Positions 21,678-32,470 of a DNA stretch of 64,000 nucleotides are shown here, one piece after another. Below the pieces are notes generated by a model that did no database searches, was not told the origin of the DNA, and saw only the letters and a program-made list of their open reading frames with translations. Location of the stretch: assembly GCA_016271365.2 (NCBI GenBank), contig JADMNL010000028.1, positions 55,880,001-55,944,000 of the forward strand, given 5' to 3'. A program made the translations under genes and the position numbers. Every line of letters starts with the position of its first letter. The first letter of the stretch is position 1. This DNA comes from Neoceratodus forsteri (taxonomy: Eukaryota > Chordata > Ceratodontiformes > Ceratodontidae).

Positions 21678-22197
21678 CTATTTCTTCCTACAACCAAGAA
21701 CTGTCTTATGTCTGTCCCATGCATTCTTAAATTCTCCCACAGTTTTAGACCCCACAACCTCATCAGAAAGGTGGTGCCATGTGTCCACCACCCTCTCTGT
21801 GAAAAAATACTTCCTCACATTGCCCCTGGGCCGTCCCCCCTCTATCTTTAAATTGTGTCCCCTTGTTCTTGCAGATATCTTTTTCTGAAAGTTGCTACCC
21901 TCTTGGACTTTATTAATTCCACTGAGGTACTCAAATGTTTCTATCATGTCCCCCTCTCCTCCTTTCCTCAAGGGTATACATATTAAACTCCTTAGTCTCT
22001 CCTCGTATGGCTTCTCTTGCAGACCCTGCACCATTTTATTGCCCTCCTCAGGACTGCCTCCATCCTGTCTATGTCCTTGCGGAGATGGGGTCTCCAGAAC
22101 TGGATGTAGTACTCCAGATGGGGTCTCACCAACTGTCTGTGCAGAGGGATAACAACTTCCTGTTTTCTGCTAGTGATGCCTCTCCCTATACATCCCA
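21678..22197 (-). pseudogene. CR1 ORF2 C-terminus
   Basis: The minus-strand frame 22034-21678 encodes the conserved CR1 C-terminal segment with PYEERLRSL, GDMIETFEYLSG, and FFTERVVDTWHHLSDEVV. This region follows the RT thumb in CR1 elements; its biochemical role is not established. The frame continues upstream into 22197, where the Gypsy LTR interrupts it. Confidence 0.88.
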
Positions 22198-23118
22198 GTG
22201 TAACCCCCCTGCAAATGGGGGTTCCCAAAAGACTTCCAGGAGCTTGCTTGAATGCTCCAAGCCTGAATGGTGTTTGGCGTTTAAGCCATTTATCTGTGAG
22301 TGTTTTTAGAGCCTCTGGTACTGTCTCTTTAAGAGCTGTCTGCTTGCAGACATAATTAGTTTGTATGGGGGGACTGTGTGTTTCTGCTTGAGTACCACTC
22401 GAGCTACTGCCAATTCACTCCATTTTTGCAGTCACTAGAGTGCAAAGGGAACCCATCTGAAAAGATATAACTGTTTGCCAGAAATCATTTAGAGTAATAA
22501 TGAAAATACAGTTTGTCTAACCTGCTTTGCTTAGTCAGAACTGTGTTTGCCTAGTTCCCCATTCTAGTTTTGAACTGCTGAACTGGACCAATCAGTGTGG
22601 GTTAAGGTAGCTCTAAATGGTGCCTTGGCTGAATCAGAACTTGACTCGTAATCTGAGCCAGCCACAAGAGGATTGTAGGGCAGTGACTCTGGGAGATGTA
22701 GTTTGACTGCTTTTGACCAACAAAGGGCAGTCTATTGTGAGTGACAATAACCAGCCAAGAACTGGGAGGAACTCAAAGGAAGTGCCTGGTTTTGTCTGCT
22801 GGAGTTTCAGTTGAGCTCTGGCAGTGAAGAGGAAGGAGCCCTGTGCTTTTGTGTGCAGTTTTAGTCGGGAAACGTGTAAGGCCCAGAGTTCGCGTCTGCA
22901 GCTTGTGTAACTGCTTGTTAGGACTGAATCTGGCCCTGTGAAGAGAATCAAAGGATATCTGAAGAGTAGAAACTAGGGCTCACCCTGTAGAAGACTGGAG
23001 AAATTGCTGAATTGCGCGGCGGTCTGTCAGGAACTGAATCTGCTGTGTGTTCCCGGCTATTGTGCAGTAATTGCGTATCAGGATAGAGAAGCAGCCTGCC
23101 TGGTATAGTAATCTTTTT

Positions 23119-23400
23119 TACCATATAAATGTGTGAGGAGGCTTGTGTAGCTCAGTGAGTCCTGCTGCTATTAAAGGACTTTTTGCCTGTTACTGTTTAC
23201 CATATAAATGTGTGAGGAGGCTTGTGTAGCTCAAGTGAATCCTGCTGCCATTAAAGGACTTTTGCCTGTTACTGTTTACCATACAAATGTGTGAGGAGGC
23301 TTGTGTAGCTCAAGTGAACCTGCTGCCATTAAAGGACTTTTGCCTGTTGCAGTTTGTCATATAAATGTGTGAGGAGTCTCATGGAGCTCAAGAGTAGCCC
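23119..23400. repeat. 79-bp tandem repeats in 5' LTR, four copies
   Basis: Units begin ACCATATAAATGTGTGAGG and end TTGCCTGTTACTGTTT. Copies start near 23119, 23198, 23277 and 23355, the last being diverged (GTCATATAAATG...). Their position upstream of the polyadenylation signal places them in U3/R, where such repeats often serve as enhancer modules; that role here is inference. Confidence 0.9.
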
Positions 23401-23792
23401 TGCTGACGTTGAAGGACCCTATCTTGTTTGGAGGTCGTGAGTACTAATTCAAGGTCTCCCTGTTGAATTGCCATATGAATCCAAATGGAATTACTGTACT
23501 GCTAACTGTTTAACTAATTTTTCTTTTCTCTCAGAAAGGGCCCCACCAGCTGCCACGGTTTGGACCAGCCACTCAGGGCCTGGGTACCGAGGACAGTAAC
23601 TGGTAGATAGGCCGTGCACAGAGCCACAGGTAGATGAGTAAAGGATAAGCAATTAACCTGATTTCTGTCCTTGTTATATCCCCCTAAATAAATCAGAGCT
23701 GCTTTGTTTCAGCAAAGTTATACTGCCTGAGGTATTTGTCTATGTTAAAGTATTGTACTGTGATTGTTGCACTGTATCTTCTTATTTTACAG

Positions 23793-23820
23793 GGGTCCCA
23801 GTGCCTGAACCAGTCCTGTG
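23793..23820 (+). other. Mini-exon-like segment in 5' LTR
   Basis: The sequence TCTTCTTATTTTACAG ends at 23792 and GTAAGTGTAT begins at 23821, enclosing 28 nt. Equivalent segments lie at 32219-32247 in the 3' LTR (29 nt) and on the minus strand at 19978-20012 in the solo LTR (35 nt). Preservation of both dinucleotides across diverged LTRs suggests a splice acceptor and donor used by the element. No splicing evidence is available from sequence alone. Confidence 0.5.
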
Positions 23821-24040
23821 GTAAGTGTATACTGTGAAGGTAATTCTGATATACTGTGGGCCACTAGTGGGAAGAAAGGGGAAGAACAGTGTCCCAGAGG
23901 GCTGTGACCCTGTTAGTTTAACTATTGCAAACCCTGACCTCTGGGTGGAGGCACCATCGGATCCAGGCCCATCAACCTGTTAGTGGCAAATCAGGCAGGG
24001 GTAGTAGCCTTTGGATAGGCGCCATCTAGGGGTTACATCT

Positions 24041-24060
24041 TGGAGGCTCACCCGCTGGGA
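24041..24060 (+). promoter_or_regulatory. Candidate primer-binding site
   Basis: Three bases after the 5' LTR lies TGGAGGCTCACCCGCTGGGA. Its TGGAGGC and CCCGCTGGGA parts match the complement of the 3' end of vertebrate tRNA-Thr, apart from three extra bases in the middle. Position is right for priming minus-strand DNA synthesis. The identity of the tRNA is tentative. Confidence 0.5.
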
Positions 24061-24093
24061 TGGTGTGTCTCTCAGTGGCCATATTTATGAACC

Positions 24094-25690
24094 ACTGTTA
24101 AGAAAAATGGGTACCACGACAGAAGGGCTGTGCACCGCTGGTGGAGGGTGTACTGGGAGGAGATCGACCCCAAAATGCTTTGCTTATCCTGGACATCCCC
24201 CTGGGTATCAATATGGACACTGTACAGGGAGTACTTTCCAATTTGGAAGGTTTACAAAACCCTGTGGTGGTGGGTCGGTATGCTAATCTGCTCACCCACA
24301 CTTTCCTGGCCCTAGTAGAGTTTAAGGATCCCATAGATAGCTCAAAAGTGCCACAGACCATTACCCAGAGAGAGCCCTCACTGCCTGGAGAGTGATAACT
24401 AAGGACAGTAAAGACCGGGGAATGAGCCTCACCACTGTCTGAAACTTTTGAGGAGAAATTTGCTAAATGGTTGCTGGGGAAGGGAAAACTGTGGAGGACT
24501 TGAAGAACTATTCTTGCCACCTGGGGGTAGTTCTCCCCAACACCCTCTCCTGCTCACAGTACCGTGAATGGTGGCTGAACCAATGCAGACCCTATTTCTA
24601 CACCTGCCATTAGTCATGACTCTTACCGAAGGTTGAGGATCTTCTGGCACCTCCCCACCCCCAAGGGGAGGATGACTGGGAGACCTGATAGACTATGTTG
24701 CCCCAAGTGCTAGAATGGCAATGCTCGAAGCTGAAAAGTGAAAGAGGGTTAGTGAGAGCTCTGAGGTCCTGCCCTGGCTACCATCCATGCTAAACGGGCC
24801 AGTAACCCTGAAGTGACTGCACAGGCCTATCTTGAGGCCTTGGAGAATGTGTATAGGAGCTCAGATTCTGATGAGGACCTATGGTGGAGAGTAAGAAATG
24901 CACAACAGTACCAAGGGGAGTTGTTGTCGTGTATGTATCTCGGCTGGAAAAATTGTTGCAAGAATGCCTCAGAAAGGGTAGTTTGCCAGCATCGAACTGG
25001 ACCGAACCAGGCTGGACAGGATCCTTAAGTCTGCCCCTTCTCAGAACTGCTGTTGCTTCAGTTACACCGGCAAATTGACTGGAATCCCCACCTCCTATGA
25101 TGAGTTAATGAGAGAAATTGAGGAGTTCAGAGAAAGGCAACCTCGGGAGGACCTGCACCAATAGCTGCGGCTAAGAACAGTGGACTGAGGGTGACCCATC
25201 ATGAAGTTCAGGGGCAAAGGTTGGCAGTCAATGAGTGCTCTGACAAGGAAAAAGATATGCCACAATGGGGTGAACTGTTGAGAGAGATCTGAATTCAAAA
25301 ATAGTCCCTTTATGAAGGCCACCTTGCAAGTAACGGCCCGACCTATATCCGACTGCATCTGCTATGGGGTGGGGTCCCATCCATGTATCTCCTGCTGATA
25401 ACATCTCCAAACACAATTCCTTGACCATGGAAGTGGAAAAACTGACCAGATGTCTCCAAATGCTTATCACGCCGCAGACAGAGATGGCACCCAGGTTTCC
25501 AGTTAGTAGTACCCCCGCACTGGCTTCCCAGTGTGATGCCTCGGCCAGCTCAAACTCCAGAAAGTATGTTTTGCTATAATCGGTGGAGGATGGGCACATG
25601 AGAGGGAATGCCGGTCCCCAAAAGACACTGACAAAGTTGCATATAGGCTACAAGGAGAGCTGGAGAACAAATTAGTGGTTAAGAGGCACA
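24094..25690 (+). pseudogene. PNMA-like Gag (capsid) of the Gypsy element
   Basis: The N-terminal part (24141-24395) has NALLILDIPLGIN, GRYANLL, FLALVEFKDPIDSSKVP: the RNA-recognition-like N-terminal domain of PNMA/MOAP proteins, followed out of the same frame by AWRVI. The capsid part (about 24810-25075) has YLEALENVYRSSDSDEDLWW and SRLEKLLQECLRKGSL, diagnostic of the PNMA capsid. A degenerate zinc knuckle with a GHxxxxC-like core lies near 25570-25600. PNMA host genes are known to descend from gypsy gag; this looks like an element of that lineage. Gag forms the particle that packages element RNA. Stops near 24393, 24660 and 24740 and several frame changes break it. Confidence 0.8.
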
Positions 25691-25734
25691 AATGATCCCA
25701 GTGAGGGCACCAAAAATGCTAACTCCGTCCATTT

Positions 25735-26120
25735 GTGGCAAGGTCAGTTGCCCAGGCCCCGCTACCGCCTCCAGACTGGTCCAGAATAGTGATCCTCCAT
25801 GGAGACCACTGTGCAAAGGTGAATGGAGTGTCTACAAGAGCTGTATTAGACAGTGGCTCCCAAGTGACAATTGTGTTCCAGGATTGGTATCAGAAGCATT
25901 TGTCAGACGTACCTACAACCATTAGAAGGACTGCATGCATGAGGGTTAAGAGAAGGCTCACCCTATTCCGGTATATCCGAATGGCTGTCTTCCCCACCTC
26001 CATGGCTGGAGTGGCTGAACAAGTAGAGACCCTAGCCTTAGTGTGTCCCCCACTGGACTGTATGATGGTGTCCCTTTGTTGATTGGAACAAATGCTCATA
26101 TGTTCGGAAGGCTGGCACAG
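25735..26120 (+). pseudogene. Gypsy aspartic protease
   Basis: Motif AVLDSGSQVTIV at about 25840-25875 is the retroviral-type active site (D-S-G form), preceded by a short beta-strand-like stretch with VNGVSTR. The family enzyme is a homodimer that cuts the Gag-Pol precursor. The C-terminal ILG/LLG-like strand would lie near 26080-26120 (PLLIGTN appears in a shifted frame). The frame is open to 26082, then shifts. Confidence 0.8.
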
Positions 26121-26699
26121 TTGTGTTATGAAAAACAGGGTCAAAGACTAGTAGAGCTTTTAAGAGTTCCGGCTTTAATTAAAAGGCCTATGAGGCACGA
26201 GAAATGCTGAAAAAAATAGAGACCAGAGGAACCGGTCGAATTGTATGGAAGAGGGATCCTGAGTCTCTGATCCTGGTGCCAAATGCCCAGTGTTGCTTAC
26301 ATGGAGAGTCCATATCAGAAAGGATGTTAAGAATAAAATATTAATGTTGGATACACCAGCCGATGAAATTTACCAGAGGGACTGTTGGTCAAGCTTCTAG
26401 TATTTTGCCCGCTAGAGCCCATGCTTATGCCAGAAGGTAATGGTCCAAGTTCATAATGTGTCTGGGAAGAGACATTCGAGTAAATAGAGGTTGCATCCTA
26501 GCTAATGTACATTGTGCAGACATTGCAGTGCTACCCAGCAGCAAGAGTTCGAGGAAGAATGACAGAGTAGCTACTGACTTGTTTGATTTCGCGACCCCGC
26601 TGCCAGCTGAATGGAAAGTGAGGATCAGTGAGAAGCTTGCCAGAGAGACCAGGTGTTTCTTTAAAGGAATGGGATGGGATGCGTGCAAGGAGCTGAACA

Positions 26700-27330
26700 C
26701 AATATCCGGCTGCATGACGAAAGACCATTTCATGAGAGGTCTCGACGCCTGGCATCTGCTGACATAGATTATGTGAGGCGGCATCTGCAAGAGATGTTAG
26801 CTGCTGGTGTAATACAAGAATCCAGAAGCCCTTATGCTTCCCCATTGTGGTAAGTGGAAAAGAATGGACAGTAAGGATGTGCATGGATTATCGCACCTTA
26901 AACCGGCGGACTATCCCTTATCAGTACACAATGCCCCGCATTCAGGATGCTTTGGACTGCCTAAACAGGAGCGAGTGGTTCTCTGTGTTGGATCTCCGCA
27001 GTGGGTACTACCAGATCCCGATGGCCCCAGAGGACCGTGAGAAGACAGCCTCTATCTGTCCTTGGCTCTATGAATTCATGAGGGATGCCTCAAGGGATTT
27101 CAGGTGCCCCAGCCACTTTTCAACGATTGATGGAGCGTGCAGTGGGGACATGAACTTACTAAGTGCCTGGTATACCTAGATGATGTTATTGTGTTTGACA
27201 GCTCACTGGAGGAACATGAGAGCAGATTATTTAAGGTATTGGATCGACGGAGGACTTTGGCCTTAAACTGTCCATTGATAAGTGTCAATTCTTTCTAAAC
27301 ATCAGTAAAGTATGTGGACACATAGTATCC
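26700..27330 (+). pseudogene. Gypsy reverse transcriptase
   Basis: Motifs in order: HLQEMLAAGVIQESRSPYAS (about 26785), RMCMDYRTLNRRTIP (motif with catalytic-side Asp, 26877), FSVLDLRSGYYQIPMAPEDR (motif A Asp, 26980) and CLVYLDDVIVF (motif C, about 27162), so the key Asp residues survive. Synthesises DNA from the element RNA. A stop at the end of the first motif and a frameshift after 27040 disable it. Length is near that of the normal domain. Confidence 0.93.
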
Positions 27331-27589
27331 ACCGAGGGAATAGAGACCAGACCAAGTAAAGTTGAGGCCTTGACCACCTGGCCACAACCCAAAAATCTAA
27401 AAGAACTGAACAAAAAAGATTCTGGGACCCTGTGCACATTATTGGTGTTTCATCAAGGACTATTCAAAAGAGTGATCAGCCCTTTACTTAACCTTACTTC
27501 AAGGGTATCCCCAACCCACAAAAATACCAAAAGTCAGCGTCCCTCAAGACTGAAAGAGTGTATTTTCATCCGAGAAAGTATTTGGGCCC

Positions 27590-28060
27590 GCTGGACTCCT
27601 GATTGTGAGACTGCTTTTCATGAGATCATATATCAACTTACCCATGCTCCAGTGCTGGCCTATGCCGATCCAAAGAAAACCGCACGTCCTGCACACTGAT
27701 GCTAGCTTCAAGGGTTGGGGGCTGTGTTGTACCAAAACACAGAAGGCCTGAGACCAGTGGCCTTTGCCAGTAGAAGCCTGACCCATCGAAAAGAACTTAT
27801 CCTGTACATGAAGTTAGAGTTCCTAGCTTTTGAAGTGGGCTATTGTTGATACTAATTCCATGAGTACTTGTATGGGGCTAAAATATAGTAAAAGCGACAA
27901 TAATTCTTTTGACCTATGTGCAGACCTCAGCTAAGTTGGATGCCACTGGCCATAGGTAGCTTTCTGCATTATCTACATAAACTATGCTCTCGAATACACG
28001 AGCAGGTCTGAACCACATAGATGCTGATGCTCTCTCCGGAGGCCTGTTCCCCAGAATGAT
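27590..28060 (+). pseudogene. Gypsy RNase H
   Basis: WTPDCETAFHEIIYQLTHAP (27592 on) is the conserved RT-RNase H connection, and LHTDASFKGLG (shifted frame, about 27693) is the first catalytic Asp motif. VAFASRSLTHRK follows near 27765. The domain degrades the RNA strand of the hybrid. The part with the later catalytic residues (27800-28050) is poorly conserved, with ALSGG-like sequence near 28030 from the canonical terminal motif. Confidence 0.8.
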
Positions 28061-28374
28061 TGGGTCGGATTGGCAGAACCTGACATTCGGGCACTCTGCC
28101 GGGAAGTTTGACAGGGAGAAAAATGTCCCGCAGACGCAGTGAACTGTCATGGGATTGCCCGGGACTCACAGAGAACTGCATGCTGCTTAGTGCCACTTTG
28201 CTCCAATAGGACATTGGTGCACTGCCTCAGCTGGACAATGACAGTATTCAGCGGGCTCAGTCCAGCTGATCCCACGATCAAATCAGCTTTAGAAGCCCTC
28301 TGTGCAGGAAAAGATGTGTCCAGTACACTCCACTGATTTGAGAACTGCACTGTTATGCAAAAAGCGATTCTAAG

Positions 28375-29440
28375 TTGAAACTGATCAATAAACTGTTATA
28401 CAGAGAAACAGTAGGGGGACAAGTAGACAAGCAACAACTAGTGCTGCCACTGCCTTTCGAGACTCAAGTATTGAGGTCCTTGTACAACCACATGGGGCAC
28501 CTTGGTATAGACAGAACACTTGACTTGGTGAGATCCAGATTCTATTGGCCTAAGATGGGGGCTGATGTGGAGCAACACATTCGAACTTGTAGTCACTGTA
28601 CAGAGGAAAGCTTTGCCCCAGAGGCTGCCCCCTTGTTAACATCACCACCAGTGCACCCATGGAGCTGGTCTGTATTGATTTTCTGAGTTTGGAGTCAGAT
28701 CAAAGAAATATCAGTAATGCTGGTGGTCACTGACCATTCACGAGATATGCCCAAGCTTTCCCACCAAAGACCAGAAAGCATCCACTGTGGCCAAAGTACT
28801 TGTAGAAACTTTTTGTTCACTATGGGGCTCCAGAGAATCCATTCTGATCAAGAGAGAGACTTTGAGAGTCGTCTGATCAAAGAGATGCTTTCTCTGTGGG
28901 AGTGCGAAAGTCCAGAACCACTCCTTACCACCCCAGAGGACCCACAGCCTGAGCGTTTTCAGCACTTTACTAGATATACTGGGCACCCTGCCCAAAGGAC
29001 AAGCCTAGATGGAGCCAACAAATTAGCACCTGGTGCATGCTTACAACTGCACCAAAGTGATGCCACTGGGTTCTCTCCCTACCAGCCTGATGTTTGAAGA
29101 GAAGCTCGACACTGGTAGATGTGTGTTTTGGGGTCTCTCTGATGGGGTTCAAGCTGACAACTATTTACAGTACATGTGCAAAGTTAAAGGCCCAGCTAAC
29201 TCATGCGTACCAACTGGCAAACCATGGCTGCCAAAGAAATCGGAAGCAAAAGAAGGTATGATAAAAGGGTGAAAGCACAGGAACTCCAGGAGGAGATCGG
29301 GTGTGCTAAGAAATCTGGGACTGCATGGCAAACCAAGATTGCTGACAGATGGCACCATCTCCCTCACATTATAGTAGGCAAACTAGGTGATCTGCCAGTA
29401 TACAAAAGTAAGGCCTGAGAATAATTCCAAAGATGTAAAA
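28375..29440 (+). pseudogene. Gypsy integrase
   Basis: The zinc-binding HHCC domain is visible as NHMGHLGIDRT...FYWPKM...CSHC (28480-28600). The catalytic core follows: CIDFLS (first Asp, about 28670), VVTDH, and IHSDQERDFESRLIKE (second Asp and Glu, about 28838-28890). Further on, a K/R-rich stretch (29203-29290) and RNHLLPIG (about 29450) match the Gypsy integrase C-terminal module. Inserts element DNA and makes the 4-bp target duplication. The frame is shifted at about 28680, 28740 and later. Confidence 0.9.
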
Positions 29441-30290
29441 ACAATGCATAGAAATCATTTACTGCCCATTGGACAAATTTTGATTAGTCTGAGCCCCAGA
29501 AGATGCCCCTCTGGACCAGTGACTAGGAGCTGCTGCTAAGAAAGATCAAGAAAGTCCACCTACAGAAGCAGAGTTAAAGTGTTTCCCTCCACAAGTCCCA
29601 GTTGAGCATGACTGTCAGTCCATATCAGAAGAAAGTGAGAGTTACTTTGAATACTATCCATCTTACGAACTGAGTCCAATTGTTTGGGGGCAATCCCTAG
29701 TCAATACTGGAGACGGTCTGGGCCTTCTGGACTGTCTAAGCCCCCAGCTGCGCCCCTGGAGCCAATGCTCCCAGGAAGTGAAGTAAAGCATCAGATCAGA
29801 TGAAATGGAATCACTGTGCATGGTTGAACTGTTTGAGCTTTCAGGAGGAAAATGATGGATTAGGGCAGACTGGTGATACACCAGAACAAAAGAGTATTTT
29901 GAGTGCCCTGACAGTCCTGCCAGTGTCCAGAAAGCTCCATGTGAGCCAAATGTTGTGGGCTCAGAAACTGTAACTCCTGGAGCTGAAAGTGCCCCAAGTT
30001 CTAACCTCTCTACCCCCATGGAGACTCCCCTGACAAGTGAGGACAATGCTGAAAATGAGGCTCAAGTGCAGAGACTGTAACAGTTCCCCTAGAAAGACTG
30101 GTCGAGCTGTAAAGCCTGTGGTGCACCTCAGTTATGATTCCCTTGGGAGGCCTGTGGACTTGCCTCTCAATGTTGTCCATAAAGGAGTGTATGTCCCCGG
30201 GCTCATTGCCCAAACTGGCGTCAGTACTAACTCAAGTTACTTGTGTTGCCCTCTAAGTATGGGTGCCCTTGCCCGTCCAGCCCTAAGGTA
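29441..30290 (+). pseudogene. Gypsy post-integrase tail
   Basis: Low-similarity coding-like sequence, ending in VVHLSYDSLGRPVDLPLN (30118-30171), which resembles the basic C-terminal tail that closes pol in many vertebrate Gypsy elements. No chromodomain and no envelope glycoprotein features (signal peptide, furin site, fusion segment, transmembrane anchor) are seen. Multiple stops are present. Confidence 0.6.
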
Positions 30291-30518
30291 ACTGATATGG
30301 GAAGGGCCCCTCTCTTCAGGTGTCATGTACAAGAGGTAACAATTGAGTTATGGTACAATGTGCGTGTAATACTTGTAAAGAGTGGACGACTGCAATGTTT
30401 CAGAAATGTGTTCTTGGTAAAATGATATATTGACTGATGATTACATGTGTGAAGCCTAATGCAAATGTATATGGTTGCAGTTGAAACTTATGGTGCCTTG
30501 ATGGATGATCAAGCTTTC

Positions 30519-30532
30519 CAGGCCAGGAAGGG
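30519..30532 (+). promoter_or_regulatory. Candidate polypurine tract
   Basis: AGGCCAGGAAGGG immediately precedes the 3' LTR start at 30533. Purine-rich sequence in this position primes plus-strand DNA synthesis. Two pyrimidines interrupt it, so it is a weak or mutated tract. Confidence 0.6.
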
Positions 30533-32470
30533 TGTAACCCCCCTGCAAATGGGGTTCTCAAAGACTTCAGGAGCTTGCTTGAATGCTCCAAGCCTGAATG
30601 GTGTTTGGCATTTAAGCCATTTATCTGTAGTGTTTTAGAGCCTCTGGTACTGTCTCTTTAGAGCTGTCTGCTTGCAGACATAATTAGTTATATGGGGGGA
30701 CTGTGTGTTTCTCTGCTTGAGTACCACTCGAGCTACTGCCAATTCACTCCATTTTTGCAGTCACTAGGAGTGCAAAGGGAACCTATCTGAAAGATATAAC
30801 TGTTTGCCAGAAATCATTTAGAGTAATAATGAAAATACAGTTTGTCTAACCTGCTTTCTTTGCAGTCAGAACTGTGTTTGCCTAGTTCCCCATTCTAGTT
30901 TTGAACTGCTGAACTGAACCAATCAGTGTGGGTTAAGGTAGCTCTAAAATGGTGCCTCAGACAGAATCAGAACTTGGACAAATAATCTGGAGCCAGCCAC
31001 AAAGAGGATTGTATGGGCAGTGACTCTGGAGATGTAGTTTGGACCTGCGCCTTTTTGGACCAACAGGGCAGTCTATTGTGAGTGACAGCCAATCCAGCCA
31101 AGAACTGGGAGGAACTCAAAGGAAGTGCCAGTTTTGTCTGCTGGAGTTTCAGTTGAGCTCTGGCAGTGAAGAGGGAAGAGCCCTGTGCTTTTGATTGTGC
31201 AGTTTAGTCGGGAAACACGTGTAAGGCCCGAGTTCGGTCTGCAGCTTGTGTAACTGCTTGTTAGGACTGAATCGTGCGAAGAAGAATCAAAGGATATCTG
31301 AAGGAGTAGAAACCAGGCTCACCCTGTAGAAGACTGGAGAAATTGCTGAAGTAGCACTGGTCTGTCAGGAACTGAATCTGCTGTGTGTTCTCCCGGGTAT
31401 TGTGCAGTAATTGCGATCGGGATAGAGAAGCAGCCTGCCTGAGTATAGTACTTTCTTTTACCATATAAATGTGTAGGGAGGCTGTGTAGCTCAAGTGAAT
31501 CCTGCTGCCATTAAAGGACTTTTCCTATTACTGTTTACCATATAAAATGTGAGGAGGCTTTGTAGCTCACAAGTGAGTCCTGCTGCCATTAAAGGACTTT
31601 GCCTGTTACTGTTTACCATATAAATGTGTGAGGAGGCTTGTGTAGCTCAAGTGAATCCTGCTGTCATTAAGGACTTTTTGCCTGTTACTGTTTACCATAT
31701 AAATGTGTGAGGAGGCTTGTGTAGCTCAAGTGAATCCTGCTGCTATTAAAGGACTTTTGCCTGTTGCAGTTTGTCATATAAATGTGTGAGAGTCTAATTG
31801 AATCAGAGTAGCTCTGCTGATGTTGAAGGACCCTATCTTGTTTGGAGGTCGTGAGTACTAATTCAGGTACGCCTCCTGTGAATTGCCACATTGAATCCAA
31901 ATGGAATTACTGTACTGCTGACTGTTTAACTAATTTTTCTTTTCTCTGTGTGAAAGGGCCCCTACCAGCTGCCACGGTTTGGACTAGCCACTAGGGCTTG
32001 GGTACCGAGGGACAATAACTGGTAAGGATAGGCCTATGCACAGAGCCATGAAAGTAGATGAGTAAAAGTGATAAGCTAATTAACCTGATTCCCCTGTCCT
32101 TGTTATATCCCCTAAATAAATCAGAGCTGCTTGTTTCAGCAAAGTTATACTGCCTGAGGTATTTGTCTACGTTAAAGTATTGTACTGTGATTGTTGCACT
32201 GTATCTTCTTATTTACAGGAGTCCCAGTGCCTGAACCAGTCCTGGTGGTAAGTGTATACTGTGAAGGTAATTCTGATATACTGTGTGAGGCCACTAGTGG
32301 GAAGAAAGGGGGTTGCAGTGTCCCAGAGGGCTGTGACCAAGTTAGTTTAACTATTGCAAACCCTGACCTCTGGGTGGAAGCACCCGCCATTGGATCCAGG
32401 CCCATCAACCTGTTAGTGGCAAATCAGGCAAGGTTAGTAGCCCCTGGGATAGTGCCATTTAGGGGTTACA
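30533..32470 (+). repeat. Gypsy 3' LTR
   Basis: 1938 bp, 98 bp longer than the 5' LTR. It has five copies of the 79-bp unit (31459 to about 31795) versus four in the 5' LTR, accounting for most of the difference. Polyadenylation signal near 32115; mini-exon-like segment at 32219-32247. Many single-base differences and indels relative to the 5' LTR indicate long residence. Confidence 0.93.
31459..31795. repeat. 79-bp tandem repeats in 3' LTR, five copies
   Basis: Copies start at about 31459, 31537, 31614, 31692 and 31770, beginning ACCATATAA; the last is the diverged GTCATATAAATG form shared with the 5' LTR. Small deletions occur in several copies. Confidence 0.9.

Larger units (their letters stand above)
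22198..24037 (+). repeat. Gypsy 5' LTR
   Basis: 1840 bp, TG...CA ends. It contains four copies of a 79-bp tandem unit (23119 to about 23400), a polyadenylation signal AATAAA near 23687, and a short exon-like segment (23793-23820) bounded by a pyrimidine tract plus AG and by GTAAGT. The first 300 bp resemble the 3' LTR closely apart from small indels. Confidence 0.93.
22198..32470 (+). mobile_element. Ty3/Gypsy LTR retrotransposon with PNMA-like gag
   Basis: A 10,273-bp element with 5' LTR 22198-24037 and 3' LTR 30533-32470, starting TGTAACCCCC and ending GGGGTTACA. The host target 4 bp CCAG is duplicated on both sides; the empty site is seen in the CR1 at about 44327. Internal order is gag, zinc knuckle, protease, reverse transcriptase, RNase H, integrase. 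That order and the YLDD motif identify Ty3/Gypsy. All reading frames are interrupted. No envelope-like protein is recognisable before the 3' LTR. LTR indels indicate substantial age. Confidence 0.95.

Noticed and set aside
29441..30532. Envelope gene of the Gypsy element
   Set aside because: No signal peptide, cleavage site, fusion segment or transmembrane anchor can be seen, and the region is short and full of stops.
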